Position numbers and translations under genes: made by a program
NCBI GenBank assembly: GCA_018820205.1
Contig: JAHJOK010000056.1
Span: 25,008-89,007, forward strand
Direction of reading: 5' to 3'
Length of the DNA: 64,000 bases
From: Alphaproteobacteria bacterium
GTDB lineage: Bacteria > Pseudomonadota > Alphaproteobacteria > Caulobacterales > Caulobacteraceae
Notes under the pieces: generated by a model
Told to the model about the DNA's origin: nothing
Databases searched by the model: none
The model's input: the letters and a program-made list of their open reading frames with translations, nothing else
Shown: positions 10,267 through 21,159 of the stretch, piece by piece
Layout: every line of letters begins with the position of its first letter
Position numbering within the stretch: position 1 is the stretch's first letter

Positions 10267-11565
10267 GTGACCGACACCATCTTCGCCCTGGCCACCCCGC
10301 CCGGCCGCAGCGCGATCGCGATCCTGCGGCTGTCGGGTCCCGGCGCGCGCGCGGCCTTGGCCGATCTGGGCGTTTCGGCGATCCGCCCCCGGCAGGCGAG
10401 CCTTCGCACCCTGCGCCATGACGGCGAACGGATCGACCAGGCCCTGGTCCTGTGGTTTCCGGGCCCGGACAGCTACACCGGCGAGGACTGCGCCGAACTG
10501 CATCTGCACGGCGGACGGGCGGTCGTTGAGGCCGCCGGCGCCGCCCTGATCGCCTTGGGCCTGCGTCCGGCCGAGCCCGGCGAGTTCACGCGTCGCGCGT
10601 TCGAGAATGGCCGGATGGATCTGGCCCAGGCCGAGGCGGTGGCCGATCTGATCGATGCGGAGACGACCGCCCAGGCGTCCCAGGCCCTGGGCCAGCTGGA
10701 CGGCGCCCTCAGCCAGACCTACGCCGGCTTTCGACGCGACCTGCTCACCGCGCTCGCCCTGGTCGAGGCCGAGATCGACTTTCCGGACGAGGACGTTCCC
10801 GATCATCTGGCGGCCTCGGCCGGGCCGGTGCTGGATGGCCTGATCATCGACCTGAAGGCGGCGCTGGCTGACGGCGATCGCGGCCGCCGGGTGCGCGAAG
10901 GGTATCGCATCGTCCTGATCGGCGAGACCAACGCCGGCAAATCAGCCCTGTTCAACGCCCTGGTCGTCCGCGAGGCCGCGATCGTCACGGCCATCGCCGG
11001 GACCACCCGCGACGTCCTGGACGCCGAGATGATCATCGGCGGTTACGCGGTGACCCTGTCCGACACTGCCGGCCTGCGGGCCAGCGACGATCCGATCGAG
11101 GCCGAGGGTGTTCGCCGCGCCCGCGCCCGGGCGGAAGCCGCGGACCTGCGTCTGTGGGTTCGGGCTCCGGGCGATCCGGACGGCGACGCCGAGGCGTTCA
11201 TGCGGCCCGACGACCTGATCGTCTGGACCAAGGCGGATCTGGCGAGACAGCCACAGCCCGGGGGATTGCGGGTCAGTAGCCTGACCGGTGCGGGCATGGC
11301 TGATCTGCACGACGCCTTGGCCGAGCGGCTGGCCGCGGACCTTTCGGGCGCGGATTTCCCGGCCATCACGCGCGAGCGCCATCTGCGGCGTCTGTCGGAA
11401 GCGCTGTCGGCGGTGGAGGCGGGACGGGTCCGGTTGAGGGATGCTCCCGAACTGGCCGGAGACGATCTGCGCCGCGCCGCCGAGGCCCTTGCCCGCGTCA
11501 CCGGCGCGATCGGCGTCGAGGATGTGCTGGGCGAGGTTTTCTCGACCTTCTGCATTGGCAAATGA
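10267..11565 (+). CDS. mnmE: tRNA uridine-5-carboxymethylaminomethyl(34) synthesis GTPase MnmE
   Basis: DTIFALATPPGRSAIAILRLSGPGA, GETNAGKSALFNALV, AGTTRDVLDAEM, C-terminal FSTFCIGK. Confidence 0.96.
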   Translation: MTDTIFALATPPGRSAIAILRLSGPGARAALADLGVSAIRPRQASLRTLRHDGERIDQALVLWFPGPDSYTGEDCAELHLHGGRAVVEAAGAALIALGLRPAEPGEFTRRAFENGRMDLAQAEAVADLIDAETTAQASQALGQLDGALSQTYAGFRRDLLTALALVEAEIDFPDEDVPDHLAASAGPVLDGLIIDLKAALADGDRGRRVREGYRIVLIGETNAGKSALFNALVVREAAIVTAIAGTTRDVLDAEMIIGGYAVTLSDTAGLRASDDPIEAEGVRRARARAEAADLRLWVRAPGDPDGDAEAFMRPDDLIVWTKADLARQPQPGGLRVSSLTGAGMADLHDALAERLAADLSGADFPAITRERHLRRLSEALSAVEAGRVRLRDAPELAGDDLRRAAEALARVTGAIGVEDVLGEVFSTFCIGK

Positions 11566-11573
11566 GGACGGGC

Positions 11574-11589
11574 TGTTTCACGTGAAACA
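11574..11589. other. parS: parS centromere site TGTTTCACGTGAAACA
   Basis: Perfect 16-bp palindrome in the mnmE-mnmG intergenic gap. Confidence 0.95.
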
Positions 11590-11634
11590 CGCGGGCGAGT
11601 GGCGTTTGCGCCCCGTTTCGCCTATGTCCCGCCT

Positions 11635-13527
11635 ATGAGCTCCCCCTCCACCTTCGACGTCATCGTGATCGGCGGCGGCCACGCCGGCTGCGAGGCTGCG
11701 GCTGCCTCGGCGCGCGCGGGCGCGCGGACGCTTTTGCTGACCCAGAAGCTGGAGACGATCGGCGAGATGAGCTGCAACCCGGCCATCGGCGGGCTGGGCA
11801 AGGGCCATCTGGTCCGCGAGATCGACGCCCTGGACGGGATCATGGGCCGTCTGGCCGACGTGTCGGGCATCCAGTTCCGCCTGCTCAACCGGTCGCGGGG
11901 CGCCGCCGTGCGTGGACCGCGCAGCCAGATCGACCGTCGCCTGTACCGCGAGGCCATGCAGGACGAACTGGCGCAGACGCCGAACCTGACCCTGCGGGCC
12001 GGGACCGCCGAAGCTTTGATCCTGGACGGCGAGCGCGTGGTGGGCGTGTCGACCGGGGAGGGCGTCGATCTGCGCGCGGCCGCCGTCGTCCTGACGACCG
12101 GCACCTTTCTGAACGGGGTGATCCACCGGGGCGACGAGCGGCTTCCGGCCGGCCGACATGGTGAGGCGCCGTCAACCGGACTGGCTGCCGATCTTTACGG
12201 CGCGGGCCTGCGGATGGGTCGGCTGAAGACCGGAACGCCCGCACGCCTGGACGGCCGCACCATCGCCTGGGACCGCCTGGAGATGCAGGCGGCCGACGCC
12301 GAACCCGTGCCGTTCAGCTTCCTGACCGACCGGATCGACGTGCCCCAGATCGAATGCGGCATCACCCACACCAATGAACAGACCCACGCCATCATCGCCG
12401 CCAATCTGGGCGAGAGCGCCGTCTATGGCGGCAAACTGACCGGTCAGGGACCCCGCTACTGTCCCTCGATCGAGGACAAGGTGGTGCGGTTCGCCGACAA
12501 GTCCTCGCACCAAGTGTTTCTGGAGCCGGAGGGTCTGGACGATCCGACCGTCTATCCGAACGGGATCTCGACCTCGGTGTCGCCGGCGACCCAGTCGACC
12601 TTCTTGCGCACCATGCCGGGGCTGGAAGCGGTCGAGGTGTTCCGCTTCGGATACGCCATCGAATACGACTATGTCGATCCGCGCGAACTGACGCCCGCGC
12701 TGGAGGTCAAGCGCCGTCCGGGCCTGTATCTGGCCGGTCAGATCAACGGTACGACCGGGTACGAGGAGGCCGGCGCTCAAGGGTTGATTGCGGGGCTGAA
12801 CGCGGCGCGCGCCGCCGCTGGATCGCCGGAAATCGTGCTGGGGCGGGCCCAGGCCTATATCGGCGTGATGATCGACGACCTGGTCACACGCGGCGTGACC
12901 GAGCCCTACCGGATGTTCACCAGCCGGGCCGAGTACCGGTTGACGCTACGCGCCGACAATGCCGATCAACGGTTGACGCCCCTCGGGATCGAGATCGGCC
13001 TCGTGTCGTCGGACCGTCGCCGCGCCTTCGAGGCCAAGGCGGCCGCCCTCGCCGAGGCGACGACCTTGGCGCGCGAGACCCGATTCACACCGAAAGAGGC
13101 GCAAGGCTTGGGCATCGCCGTCAACGCCGACGGCCAGCGTCGCTCGATGCACGACCTGCTGGCCTATCCCGGCGTCGATCTGTCGTTGTTCGAAACGGCC
13201 TTCCCGGCGATCAGCGACTGGAGCCCCGCCGTGCGCGAGCAGGTCGAGATCGACGCGGGTTACGCGGGCTATCTGGACCGCCAGGGCGCCGAGGCCGAAG
13301 CCCTGCGCCAGGAAGAGGCGTTGAGCCTGCCGGCCCAGCTCGACTATTCTGCGATCGGCGGTCTGTCGCACGAGGTTCGCGAGAAGCTGGCCCGGGTTCA
13401 GCCGCGGACCTTGGGTCAGGCCGGCCGGATTGAGGGGATCACCCCCGGCGCCCTGACCGCCCTGTTGTCGCACGTGAAACGTTCCACCCGGGCGCTCGCC
13501 GGATCGGCCGACCGCGCCGCGGGATGA
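11635..13527 (+). CDS. mnmG: tRNA uridine-5-carboxymethylaminomethyl(34) synthesis enzyme MnmG (GidA)
   Basis: [75 protein letters not shown]. Confidence 0.97.
   Translation: MSSPSTFDVIVIGGGHAGCEAAAASARAGARTLLLTQKLETIGEMSCNPAIGGLGKGHLVREIDALDGIMGRLADVSGIQFRLLNRSRGAAVRGPRSQIDRRLYREAMQDELAQTPNLTLRAGTAEALILDGERVVGVSTGEGVDLRAAAVVLTTGTFLNGVIHRGDERLPAGRHGEAPSTGLAADLYGAGLRMGRLKTGTPARLDGRTIAWDRLEMQAADAEPVPFSFLTDRIDVPQIECGITHTNEQTHAIIAANLGESAVYGGKLTGQGPRYCPSIEDKVVRFADKSSHQVFLEPEGLDDPTVYPNGISTSVSPATQSTFLRTMPGLEAVEVFRFGYAIEYDYVDPRELTPALEVKRRPGLYLAGQINGTTGYEEAGAQGLIAGLNAARAAAGSPEIVLGRAQAYIGVMIDDLVTRGVTEPYRMFTSRAEYRLTLRADNADQRLTPLGIEIGLVSSDRRRAFEAKAAALAEATTLARETRFTPKEAQGLGIAVNADGQRRSMHDLLAYPGVDLSLFETAFPAISDWSPAVREQVEIDAGYAGYLDRQGAEAEALRQEEALSLPAQLDYSAIGGLSHEVREKLARVQPRTLGQAGRIEGITPGALTALLSHVKRSTRALAGSADRAAG
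13466..13481. other. Degenerate parS-like sequence TGTCGCACGTGAAACG
   Basis: 13/16 match to TGTTTCACGTGAAACA; right half nearly intact (GTGAAACG). Confidence 0.35.
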
Positions 13528-14153
13528 TCGCCGACGAATTCCAGCGCCTGACCGCCGCCGCGTCGGAGCGGATGGCCGAGATGGAGCGGTTCCGTGCCCT
13601 CTTGACCGAGGCCAATGCGGTCATGAACCTCGTCGGCCCCGACAGTCTGCCGGACTTCTGGAACCGACACGCCTGGGATTCGGCCCAACTGCTTGACCGG
13701 GCGGGGCTAGCGCGAACCTGGGCCGATCTCGGCGCTGGCGCCGGCTTCCCCGGCCTGGTCCTGGCGATCCTGTCCAAGGGCAAGGCCGGCGCCCATGTCT
13801 GGCTGATCGATTCGCTCCAGAAACGCTGTCGTTTCCTGCAGGCCGTCGTCGATGAGCTCGCCCTGCCGGCCACGGTGGTGTGGGGCCGGGCCGAGGAACA
13901 GGCGCTGAAGGTCGATGTGGTCACCGCTCGCGCGGTTGCCCCGATGGAAAAACTTCTGGGTTATGCACAGCCGTACCTGTCTCGCGGTGCACAAGGTCTG
14001 TTTCTCAAGGGAGAGAAGGCCGAGACCGAGTTGCGCGAGGCCGCCAAGTCTTGGCATGTCGAAGCTGATCTTTCGGTCTCGCGCAGCGATCCGAGGGGTC
14101 GCATCGTCGCAATCCGGAGTCTCAGGTCCCGTGGGCAGCAGCAACGTGGTTAG
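13524..14153 (+). CDS. rsmG: 16S rRNA (guanine(527)-N(7))-methyltransferase RsmG (GidB)
   Basis: [45 protein letters not shown]; overlaps mnmG by 4 nt. Confidence 0.94.
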   Translation: MIADEFQRLTAAASERMAEMERFRALLTEANAVMNLVGPDSLPDFWNRHAWDSAQLLDRAGLARTWADLGAGAGFPGLVLAILSKGKAGAHVWLIDSLQKRCRFLQAVVDELALPATVVWGRAEEQALKVDVVTARAVAPMEKLLGYAQPYLSRGAQGLFLKGEKAETELREAAKSWHVEADLSVSRSDPRGRIVAIRSLRSRGQQQRG

Positions 14154-14154
14154 T

Positions 14155-14970
14155 ATGACCAAGTCCTCCCCGAAGAAGGCGCCCCGGGTGCTGGCCGTCT
14201 CGAATCAGAAGGGCGGGGTCGGCAAGACGACGACCGCGATCAACCTCGGAACGGCGCTGGCGGCCATCGGCGAGCGGGTGCTGATCGTCGACATGGACCC
14301 ACAGGGCAATGCCTCCACCGGACTGGGTGTTCCACGTGAAACACGCCGCATCACCATCTATGACGTGATCGTAGACGGGCGCTCGGTGCACGACGCGGCG
14401 GTGAAGACGGCCGTCCCAGGGCTGGAGATCATCCCCGCCGACGCCGACATGTCGGGCGTGGAGATCGAACTGAGCCAGGCCGATCGGCGCTCTTACCGGC
14501 TGCGGGACGCGCTGGCGGCCCAGGCCTCGGACGGCAATACCGGGTATGACTATGTCCTGATCGACTGCCCGCCGTCCCTCAACCTGCTGACGCTCAACGC
14601 CATGGCGGCGGCCGACGGGGTTCTGGTCCCGCTGCAGTGCGAGTTCTTCGCTCTGGAAGGGTTGACGCAGTTGATGAAGACCATCGAGATGGTCCGTCAA
14701 TCATTGAATCCGACGCTCGAGATTCAGGGGCTGGTGCTGACCATGCACGATCGGCGCAATGCGCTGTCGGGACAGGTCGCCGCCGATGTCCGCGCCCATT
14801 TCGGGGACAAGGTCTATGAGGCCGTGATCCCCCGGAACGTCCGCGTGTCCGAGGCGCCGTCCTTCGGCAAGCCGGTTCTGATCTATGATCTGAAATGCAC
14901 CGGCAGCCAGGCCTACCTGCGTCTCGCCAAGGAGGTGGTCGGCCGCGAACGCCGCCGCCTCGCCGCCTGA
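14155..14970 (+). CDS. parA: Chromosome partitioning ATPase ParA
   Basis: RVLAVSNQKGGVGKTTTAINLGTALA deviant Walker A, VDMDPQGNASTGLG, DYVLIDCPPSLNLLTLNAMAAAD. Confidence 0.97.
   Translation: MTKSSPKKAPRVLAVSNQKGGVGKTTTAINLGTALAAIGERVLIVDMDPQGNASTGLGVPRETRRITIYDVIVDGRSVHDAAVKTAVPGLEIIPADADMSGVEIELSQADRRSYRLRDALAAQASDGNTGYDYVLIDCPPSLNLLTLNAMAAADGVLVPLQCEFFALEGLTQLMKTIEMVRQSLNPTLEIQGLVLTMHDRRNALSGQVAADVRAHFGDKVYEAVIPRNVRVSEAPSFGKPVLIYDLKCTGSQAYLRLAKEVVGRERRRLAA
14328..14343. other. parS: parS centromere site TGTTCCACGTGAAACA inside parA
   Basis: 15/16 match to the palindrome; encodes GVPRET of ParA. Confidence 0.85.
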
Positions 14971-14991
14971 TAACGAAACGGAATTAGCAGT

Positions 14992-15885
14992 TTGTCTGAA
15001 CGTCAAAGAGGTCTCGGTCGCGGTCTGTCGGCCCTTCTGGGAGAACCGGTCAGCGAGGCCGCCGTTCCCGTCGCCCCGGGCGCCGACCTGCCCACGGGCG
15101 TCCTGTCCGTGCCGATCGAGAGCCTGAAACCGAACCCGGACCAGCCGCGCAAGCTGTTCTCCAAGACCGATCACGACGAACTGACCCAGTCGATCCGCGA
15201 CAAGGGCGTGCTGCAGCCGATCCTGGTGCGGCAGCAGCCGGGCGAGGATGGCGTCTGGCAGATCATCGCCGGCGAACGCCGCTGGAGAGCCTCTCAGGCC
15301 GCCCGCCTGACCCAGGTTCCGATCATCGTGCGCGAGATGGACGATCTGGAAGTGCTGGAGGTCGCCATCATCGAGAACGTCCAGCGCGCCGACCTCAATC
15401 CGCTGGAGGAGGCCAGCGCCTACGGCCTGCTGATGGAGCGGTTCGGCCGCACCCAGGACGCCGTGGCCGGGATCGTCGGCAAGTCGCGCAGCCATGTGGC
15501 CAACACCCTGAGGCTCATCCAGCTGACGCCCGTCGCGCGGGATCACGTGCTGGACGGTCGGCTGTCCGCCGGCCACGCCCGCGCCTTGCTGACCGCGAAA
15601 AACCCGGACGCCCTGGCCGATCAGGTGGTGGCTCAGGGGTTGAACGTGCGCCAGACCGAAGCCCTGGCGCGGAAATCCCAGCAGGAGAGCGGGCGGACGT
15701 CCGGCAAATCCGCTACGGCCCAACCGGCGCCGTCGCCCGACATCGCGGCGCTGGAACAGGATCTGACCGACGCCCTGGGTCTGAAGGCCGCTCTGGCCGA
15801 CCGGGGCGGAAAAGGCGAGCTGACCCTGTCCTACGCCAGCCTGGAGCAACTGGACGATCTGTGCCGGCGGCTGATGCGCATCTAG
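14992..15885 (+). CDS. parB: Chromosome partitioning protein ParB (CTPase/parS-binding)
   Basis: RGLGRGLSALLGE, NPDQPRKLFS, IIAGERRWRASQAARL, VAIIENVQRADLNPLEEASAYGLLMERFG; TTG start. Confidence 0.97.
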   Translation: MSERQRGLGRGLSALLGEPVSEAAVPVAPGADLPTGVLSVPIESLKPNPDQPRKLFSKTDHDELTQSIRDKGVLQPILVRQQPGEDGVWQIIAGERRWRASQAARLTQVPIIVREMDDLEVLEVAIIENVQRADLNPLEEASAYGLLMERFGRTQDAVAGIVGKSRSHVANTLRLIQLTPVARDHVLDGRLSAGHARALLTAKNPDALADQVVAQGLNVRQTEALARKSQQESGRTSGKSATAQPAPSPDIAALEQDLTDALGLKAALADRGGKGELTLSYASLEQLDDLCRRLMRI

Positions 15886-15910
15886 GACCGGCGTGTGCTA
15901 GGGTGAGGCC

Positions 15911-16090
15911 ATGACCGACACGCCCGAAACCCCCGCCGAAGCCCTGAAACGCGTGCTCGCGGCCAAACAGGCTTCCAGCAAGGCGGGCGGCCCCGCCTTC
16001 AAGCCCGGTCAGCACCCGGAAAAGGCGGTCAGCGCGCGGAACACGGCCATGGCCAAGCCGGCGTTCCGCAAGGCGTCCAAGCGGGGGTAG
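15911..16090 (+). CDS. Small basic hypothetical protein (59 aa)
   Basis: Read from sequence, below the ORF-track cutoff: MTDTPETPAEALKRVLAAKQASSKAGGPAFKPGQHPEKAVSARNTAMAKPAFRKASKRG; fits the gap after parB. Confidence 0.6.
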   Translation: MTDTPETPAEALKRVLAAKQASSKAGGPAFKPGQHPEKAVSARNTAMAKPAFRKASKRG

Positions 16091-16103
16091 GGAACCGTCA
16101 CCA

Positions 16104-16128
16104 CCCCATTCGCCAAGCGCGAACGGGG
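16104..16128. repeat. Intergenic hairpin (copy 2 of the family)
   Basis: CCCCATTCGC-CAAGC-GCGAACGGGG, 9/10 paired. Confidence 0.65.
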
Positions 16129-16140
16129 AGGAGATCTGAT

Positions 16141-17193
16141 CTACAGTCCCAGCCGTCGCGCGCGAGCGGCGATCTCCAGCAGCAGGCGTTCGGCGATCAG
16201 ATGCTCCGGCATGCCGGTCGTCTTGGTGGCGACGTCGGCGGTGTTGACGCTGTTCAGAACGACGTCGAGATCCTCCAGCCGCCAGGCGCGGGCCTGACGC
16301 AGCATTTCGGCCTCCTGCTTCCAGAACACTCCGGCGGCCTTGGCGGCCTCCTTGGCCCCCGCTCCCGAGCCCTGCAGGACGTTGATCCGACGCAGTTTGC
16401 CCAGATGGATCGAGGCGGATCGCACGGCCATGACCGCGCTTTCACCCTCGGCCAGGGCGCGCCGCAGTCCGCCTTGCGCCGGGGCGGGCCGTCCGCCGAA
16501 GGCCTGCAGGGCCGCATCGGCCAGTGACGCGTCGGCCTCGACGCCCAGATGCGCCTCCAGCTCCTCTACGTCGATGGTGCGGCCCGACCCCGGGCCGACA
16601 TACAGGGCCAGCCGCTCGATCTCCTGTCGCATCAGGCCGCGCTCGCGCGGCAGGCGAGCGACGAAGGCGGTCAGGGCGTCGGACGTCAGCCCGACCTTGT
16701 CGGCGGCCAGGGCTTCGCGCGTCATGCGAGCGATGTCGCCGGCCTCGTCCTCGTAACAGGCGATGCCGACCGAGCCCTTGCCCGATTCGGCGGCCTTCCT
16801 CAGGGCGGAATCGCGGCCCAGCGCTCCGGCCTCGATCACCAGCATGGCGTCGGGGTTATAGCCGCCCTCGGCATGGGTCTTCAGTGCGGCGGCCAGCATC
16901 TTGTCGACCGACGCCTTGTCGCTGCCCAGCCGGACCCGGACCAGCCGCTGGCCGCCGATCATGGAAAGCGCCGTCAACGCCTCTTCCAGACGGCCTTCGT
17001 CGCCGTCGATGTCCGAATCGGTCAGGGCGGTGACGTTGAACGGGTCGTTCAAGTCGGGCGTGATCGCCCGGCACAGGATCTCGGCCCGTTCCGCCACGCC
17101 GGACCGATCCTTGCCGTGGATGACGCAGGCCCGCACCCCCGCATCGGGCCGGGCCAGGAAGCGGTCCACATCGGGCCGCTTGGCCAGAATCAT
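16141..17193 (-). CDS. holA: DNA polymerase III delta subunit
   Basis: VRACVIHGKDRSGVAERAEIL, RLVRVRLGSD, PRERGLMRQEIERLALYVG; position beside leuS/lptE. Confidence 0.92.
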   Translation of the reverse strand: MILAKRPDVDRFLARPDAGVRACVIHGKDRSGVAERAEILCRAITPDLNDPFNVTALTDSDIDGDEGRLEEALTALSMIGGQRLVRVRLGSDKASVDKMLAAALKTHAEGGYNPDAMLVIEAGALGRDSALRKAAESGKGSVGIACYEDEAGDIARMTREALAADKVGLTSDALTAFVARLPRERGLMRQEIERLALYVGPGSGRTIDVEELEAHLGVEADASLADAALQAFGGRPAPAQGGLRRALAEGESAVMAVRSASIHLGKLRRINVLQGSGAGAKEAAKAAGVFWKQEAEMLRQARAWRLEDLDVVLNSVNTADVATKTTGMPEHLIAERLLLEIAARARRLGL

Positions 17194-17203
17194 GGCCGGT
17201 CGT

Positions 17204-17704
17204 TCATTGGGGGCTCAGCGCCCGCATCAGGTCCAGCCGGATCAGTCGGGCCAGTTCGGCGGCTGCGCGATCCTCGCCGTCCTGCTGGGCGGCGATGGCT
17301 GCATAGGGCTGGTCCGCGGCGGCATAGGTGGTGGTCACGGCCTCGGTCCCCGTCAAGGGCGGGCCGCCATTGACCGGGGTCAGCGTCCATGCCGCCCGCA
17401 AGGTCAGTTCATAGCGGGTCGCGGTGTCGTCGATCCGGCGGCCCAGAGGACGGCGGTTCTGTTCGACGGCGGTTTCCAGTCCATAGAGGGGGGCGGCGCT
17501 CCGGTTCCAGCCCAGGGCGTCCTCGAGCTCCTCGCGCAGGCTATAGCCCAGTCGATCATCCTGGGCCGCCACTGCGATCCGGCTCAGCGCCGGCGCACCG
17601 GCCGCGTCGCCGTACATGGGCGTGAAGCCGCACCCGGCCAGCAGCAGCGCGGAAAGGGCGGCGAGCACCGGGGCCGTCCGCGCCGCGGCGCGACCGCGGC
17701 CCAT
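17204..17704 (-). CDS. lptE: LPS-assembly lipoprotein LptE
   Basis: Lipobox LLLAGCGFTPMYG, YSLREELEDAL, gene between leuS and holA. Confidence 0.85.
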   Translation of the reverse strand: MGRGRAAARTAPVLAALSALLLAGCGFTPMYGDAAGAPALSRIAVAAQDDRLGYSLREELEDALGWNRSAAPLYGLETAVEQNRRPLGRRIDDTATRYELTLRAAWTLTPVNGGPPLTGTEAVTTTYAAADQPYAAIAAQQDGEDRAAAELARLIRLDLMRALSPQ

Positions 17705-20271
17705 TAGCCGGCCACCAGGTTGACGATGCGATCGGGCACGACGATCACCTTGCGGATCGATTGGGCGTTGGCTTCCAGATAGGCCTGAACGGCCGGGTTG
17801 GCGAGCGCTTCGGCCTCGACCGCCTTGGGATCGGCGCCGCGCGGCATTCTCACCTCTCCTCTGCGTTTGCCGTTGATCTGGATCGGCAGGACCAGTTCGT
17901 CGTCGGCGGCCAGGGCGGGGTCGAAGACAGGCCAGGGCGCATCCAGAACCAGGCCGGACTCTCCCAGCCGGGTCCAGCACTCTTCCGCCAGATGGGGCGT
18001 GAAGGGCGAGATCAGTCGGGCCAGGGCCGACAGGGCCTGGGTCCGCGCCTCGCCGCCCGCCTTGTCGTGGTCGCGGATGGTCGCCACGAAGGCATAGAGT
18101 TTGGCGATGGCGGAGTTGAAGCGGAAGCCTTCCACGCCTTCCGACACGGCCTTGATGGCCTTGTGCGTCTCCTTCAGCAGTGCCGCTTCGGCCGCCGTAT
18201 CGCCTGCCGCGTTCGCATCGAACCCGTCGAACAAGCTCCAGACGCGCTGGACGAAACGGCTGGCGCCCTCGACTCCGCCCGGGGTCCACTGCACATCGCG
18301 CTCGGGCGGGCTGTCGGACAGGACGAACAGGCGGCCCGCATCCACGCCATGCGAGTCCAGGATTTCCTGGGGCGCGACGACGTTCTTCTTCGACTTCGAC
18401 ATCTTCTCGATGTCGCCGATGGTCAGGGGTTCGCCGGTGGATCGCTGGCTGGCCGAGCGCTTGCCGGCGTCGTTGGTCAGATCGACGTCGGTCGGCTCGA
18501 CCCATTGGCCATTGGCCCGGCGATAGGTCTCGTGGACGACCATGCCCTGGGTGAACAGGCCGGCGAATGGCTCTTTGACCGACAGCATCCCGGCGTCGGA
18601 CAGGGCGCGGGTGACGAAGCGGGCGTAGAGCAGGTGCAGGACCGCGTGCTCGACCCCGCCGATATACTGATCGACGGCCAGCCAGCGGTTCGCGGCCTCG
18701 GTGTTGATCGGCTCGGCGGCCGTGGGGTCGGTGAAACGGGCGAAATACCAGCTGGAGTCGACGAAGGTGTCCAGCGTGTCGGTCTCGCGCACCGCTTTGG
18801 TCCCGCACGACGGACACGCGACGTGTTTCCAGGTCGGATGCCGATCCAGCGGATTGCCGGGCACGTCGAAGGTCACGTCGTCGGGCAGGACGACGGGCAG
18901 TTGATCGGCCGGAACCTCGACCACGCCGCAGGACGGGCAGTGGACGATGGGGATGGGACAACCCCAGTAGCGCTGGCGCGACACGCCCCAGTCGCGCAGG
19001 CGATAGATGGTCGCGCCCTTGCCCGTTCCGGCGGCCTCCACCTTGGCGATGGCGGCGGCCTTGGCGTCCTCGATCGAGAGACCATTCAGGAAGTCGGAAT
19101 GAAACAGGGCGCCGGGACCGGTATAGGCCTCGGTCTCGACCGCGAAATTGTCGTCCGCGCCGTCCGGCTTGACCACGGCGACCACCGGCAGATCGTATTT
19201 GCGGGCGAAATCGAGGTCGCGCTGGTCGTGAGCGGGGCAGCCGAAGATCGCGCCCGTGCCGTATTCCGACAGGATGAAATTGGCGATCCAGACGCTGACC
19301 TCATGGCCGTCAAAGGCGTGAACGACCTTCAACCCCGTGTCCCAGCCGATCTTTTCGGCCTGTTCGATGTCGGCGGTGGAGGTTCCGCCCGCCCGGCATT
19401 CGGCGACGAAGGCGGCGACCTTGGGGTCGGCCTCGGCCATCGCCCTGGCGATCGGATGGTCGGGCGCGATGCCCATGAAGGATGCGCCGAACAAGGTGTC
19501 GGGCCGCGTGGTGTAGATTTCCAGGCCGTCGGGCGAAGCGGCCGGGGCGTCGCCTGACCATTTCCACGTCATCTGCAGGCCCTTGGACCGACCGATCCAG
19601 TTCTCCTGCATCAGCCGGACCTTGTCGGGCCAGCGGTCCAGAGTGCTCAGACCCTCGATCAGGTCGTCGGCATAGTCAGTGATGCGCAGGAACCACTGGT
19701 TCAGCTTGCGCTTCTCGACCACCGCGCCCGAACGCCAGCCGCGCCCGTCGATGACCTGTTCATTGGCCAGGACCGTATTGTCGACCGGATCCCAGTTGAC
19801 GACGCCATCCTTGCGATAGACCAGGCCGCGCCGGTACAGCTCCAGGAACCAGGCCTGCTGCTTGCCGTAATATTCCGGGTCGCAGGTGGCGAATTCGCGC
19901 GACCAGTCCAGCGACAGGCCCAGCAGTTTCAGCTGAGCGCGCATCGAGGCGATATTGTCGTAGGTCCAGCCCTTTGGGTGGATGCCGCGTTCCATGGCGG
20001 CGTTCTCGGCCGGCATGCCGAAGGCGTCCCAGCCCATCGGGTGCAGCACGTCGAAGCCCTGGGCCCGCTTGTGACGCGCCACCACGTCGCCCATCACATA
20101 GTTGCGGGCGTGGCCCATATGGATGTTCCCCGACGGATAGGGGAACATTTCCAGGACATAGTATTTCGGCCGTCCCGTATCGCGGGTCACGAAGGCGTCG
20201 GCGTTGGCCCAGCGTTTCTGCTGGCGCGGTTCGGCGGTCTTGGGGTCGTAGCGGGTCTGAGAGGCGGACAC
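17704..20271 (-). CDS. leuS: Leucyl-tRNA synthetase
   Basis: [50 protein letters not shown]. Confidence 0.98.
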   Translation of the reverse strand: MSASQTRYDPKTAEPRQQKRWANADAFVTRDTGRPKYYVLEMFPYPSGNIHMGHARNYVMGDVVARHKRAQGFDVLHPMGWDAFGMPAENAAMERGIHPKGWTYDNIASMRAQLKLLGLSLDWSREFATCDPEYYGKQQAWFLELYRRGLVYRKDGVVNWDPVDNTVLANEQVIDGRGWRSGAVVEKRKLNQWFLRITDYADDLIEGLSTLDRWPDKVRLMQENWIGRSKGLQMTWKWSGDAPAASPDGLEIYTTRPDTLFGASFMGIAPDHPIARAMAEADPKVAAFVAECRAGGTSTADIEQAEKIGWDTGLKVVHAFDGHEVSVWIANFILSEYGTGAIFGCPAHDQRDLDFARKYDLPVVAVVKPDGADDNFAVETEAYTGPGALFHSDFLNGLSIEDAKAAAIAKVEAAGTGKGATIYRLRDWGVSRQRYWGCPIPIVHCPSCGVVEVPADQLPVVLPDDVTFDVPGNPLDRHPTWKHVACPSCGTKAVRETDTLDTFVDSSWYFARFTDPTAAEPINTEAANRWLAVDQYIGGVEHAVLHLLYARFVTRALSDAGMLSVKEPFAGLFTQGMVVHETYRRANGQWVEPTDVDLTNDAGKRSASQRSTGEPLTIGDIEKMSKSKKNVVAPQEILDSHGVDAGRLFVLSDSPPERDVQWTPGGVEGASRFVQRVWSLFDGFDANAAGDTAAEAALLKETHKAIKAVSEGVEGFRFNSAIAKLYAFVATIRDHDKAGGEARTQALSALARLISPFTPHLAEECWTRLGESGLVLDAPWPVFDPALAADDELVLPIQINGKRRGEVRMPRGADPKAVEAEALANPAVQAYLEANAQSIRKVIVVPDRIVNLVAG

Positions 20272-20333
20272 GGGATTCCTTCAGGCGGCTCCTTCAGGAA
20301 CAGACCCGCAGGAGGGATGTCTTGGTAGAGGCC

Positions 20334-20786
20334 TTAGCCTGCGTTGGACAGGTTCAGCTGGCGCGCCCGGGTCAGGATCGCGTTCTCCAGATCGGCCTCG
20401 GTCTGGGCCGCGACCGGGGTCGCGGTCCACTGACCGGCGGCGTCCTTGACTTCCTTGGTGACCGTGACGTTCAGCGCGTCGGCGCGCAGCCGGGTATCGA
20501 GGATGAAGACCGTGGTCTTGAACCGCTCGTTCGGGGTCTGCGGATTGACGTACCAGTCGTAGTTCACGACGCCGCCCCAGGGATCGGCGCTGGCCAGCGG
20601 CATGAAGCTGAAGGTGTCCAGGGTGGCCCGCCACAGATAGCCGTTGACGCCGATTCCCTGCTGGACGTCGACTCGGGGGGCGCTCCGGCTGCCGCCGAAC
20701 GGCAGGCCGCCACAGGCCGAGAGGAGCAGACCGCCGGTGACCAGGACCGTGGTCGCCAGGACCGTCTTGCCGCGAACAAAGCTCAT
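20334..20786 (-). CDS. DUF3576 domain lipoprotein
   Basis: Lipobox LLLSACGGLPFG, GIGVNGYLWRATLDTFSFMPLASADPWGGVVNYDWYVNP. Confidence 0.85.
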   Translation of the reverse strand: MSFVRGKTVLATTVLVTGGLLLSACGGLPFGGSRSAPRVDVQQGIGVNGYLWRATLDTFSFMPLASADPWGGVVNYDWYVNPQTPNERFKTTVFILDTRLRADALNVTVTKEVKDAAGQWTATPVAAQTEADLENAILTRARQLNLSNAG

Positions 20787-21159
20787 CGAAGCTCTTCTCC
20801 ATCCAGGCTGTCTGAACCCGGCGGGGCCGCTCTGGGGCCGGCGCGCGGGCGTTTCGCCCGCGACCACCCAGGGCCTGCGACGAAACGAGGCTCTATAACA
20901 CGTCCAAAAGGGGCAATGACAAGGCCGAGGCGACCGCATGCCCCGTGTTCGTACGGCGGCGGACCTTTCCCGGACAGCGAACGCGCCGGCGCCTTATTCC
21001 CGTGACGCTTGCGCCACAGGGCGCCGATAGAGTCGCTGGAACCTCGACGTCATGCGTTCGTTGCGTTGACCGGGCGAACCACCGGCGCTTAATCGGTAGG
21101 TTCACGGCGGAAACGCCGGGTTCAGGGAAAGGCGCGGCGATCAACGCCGGGCCGAAGGG

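Noticed and set aside
18810-18835. Other CACGTG/GTTTC-like fragments as extra parS sites (for example around 18820, 22879, 25243, 53929)
   Set aside because: Fewer than half of the parS palindrome positions match; consistent with chance
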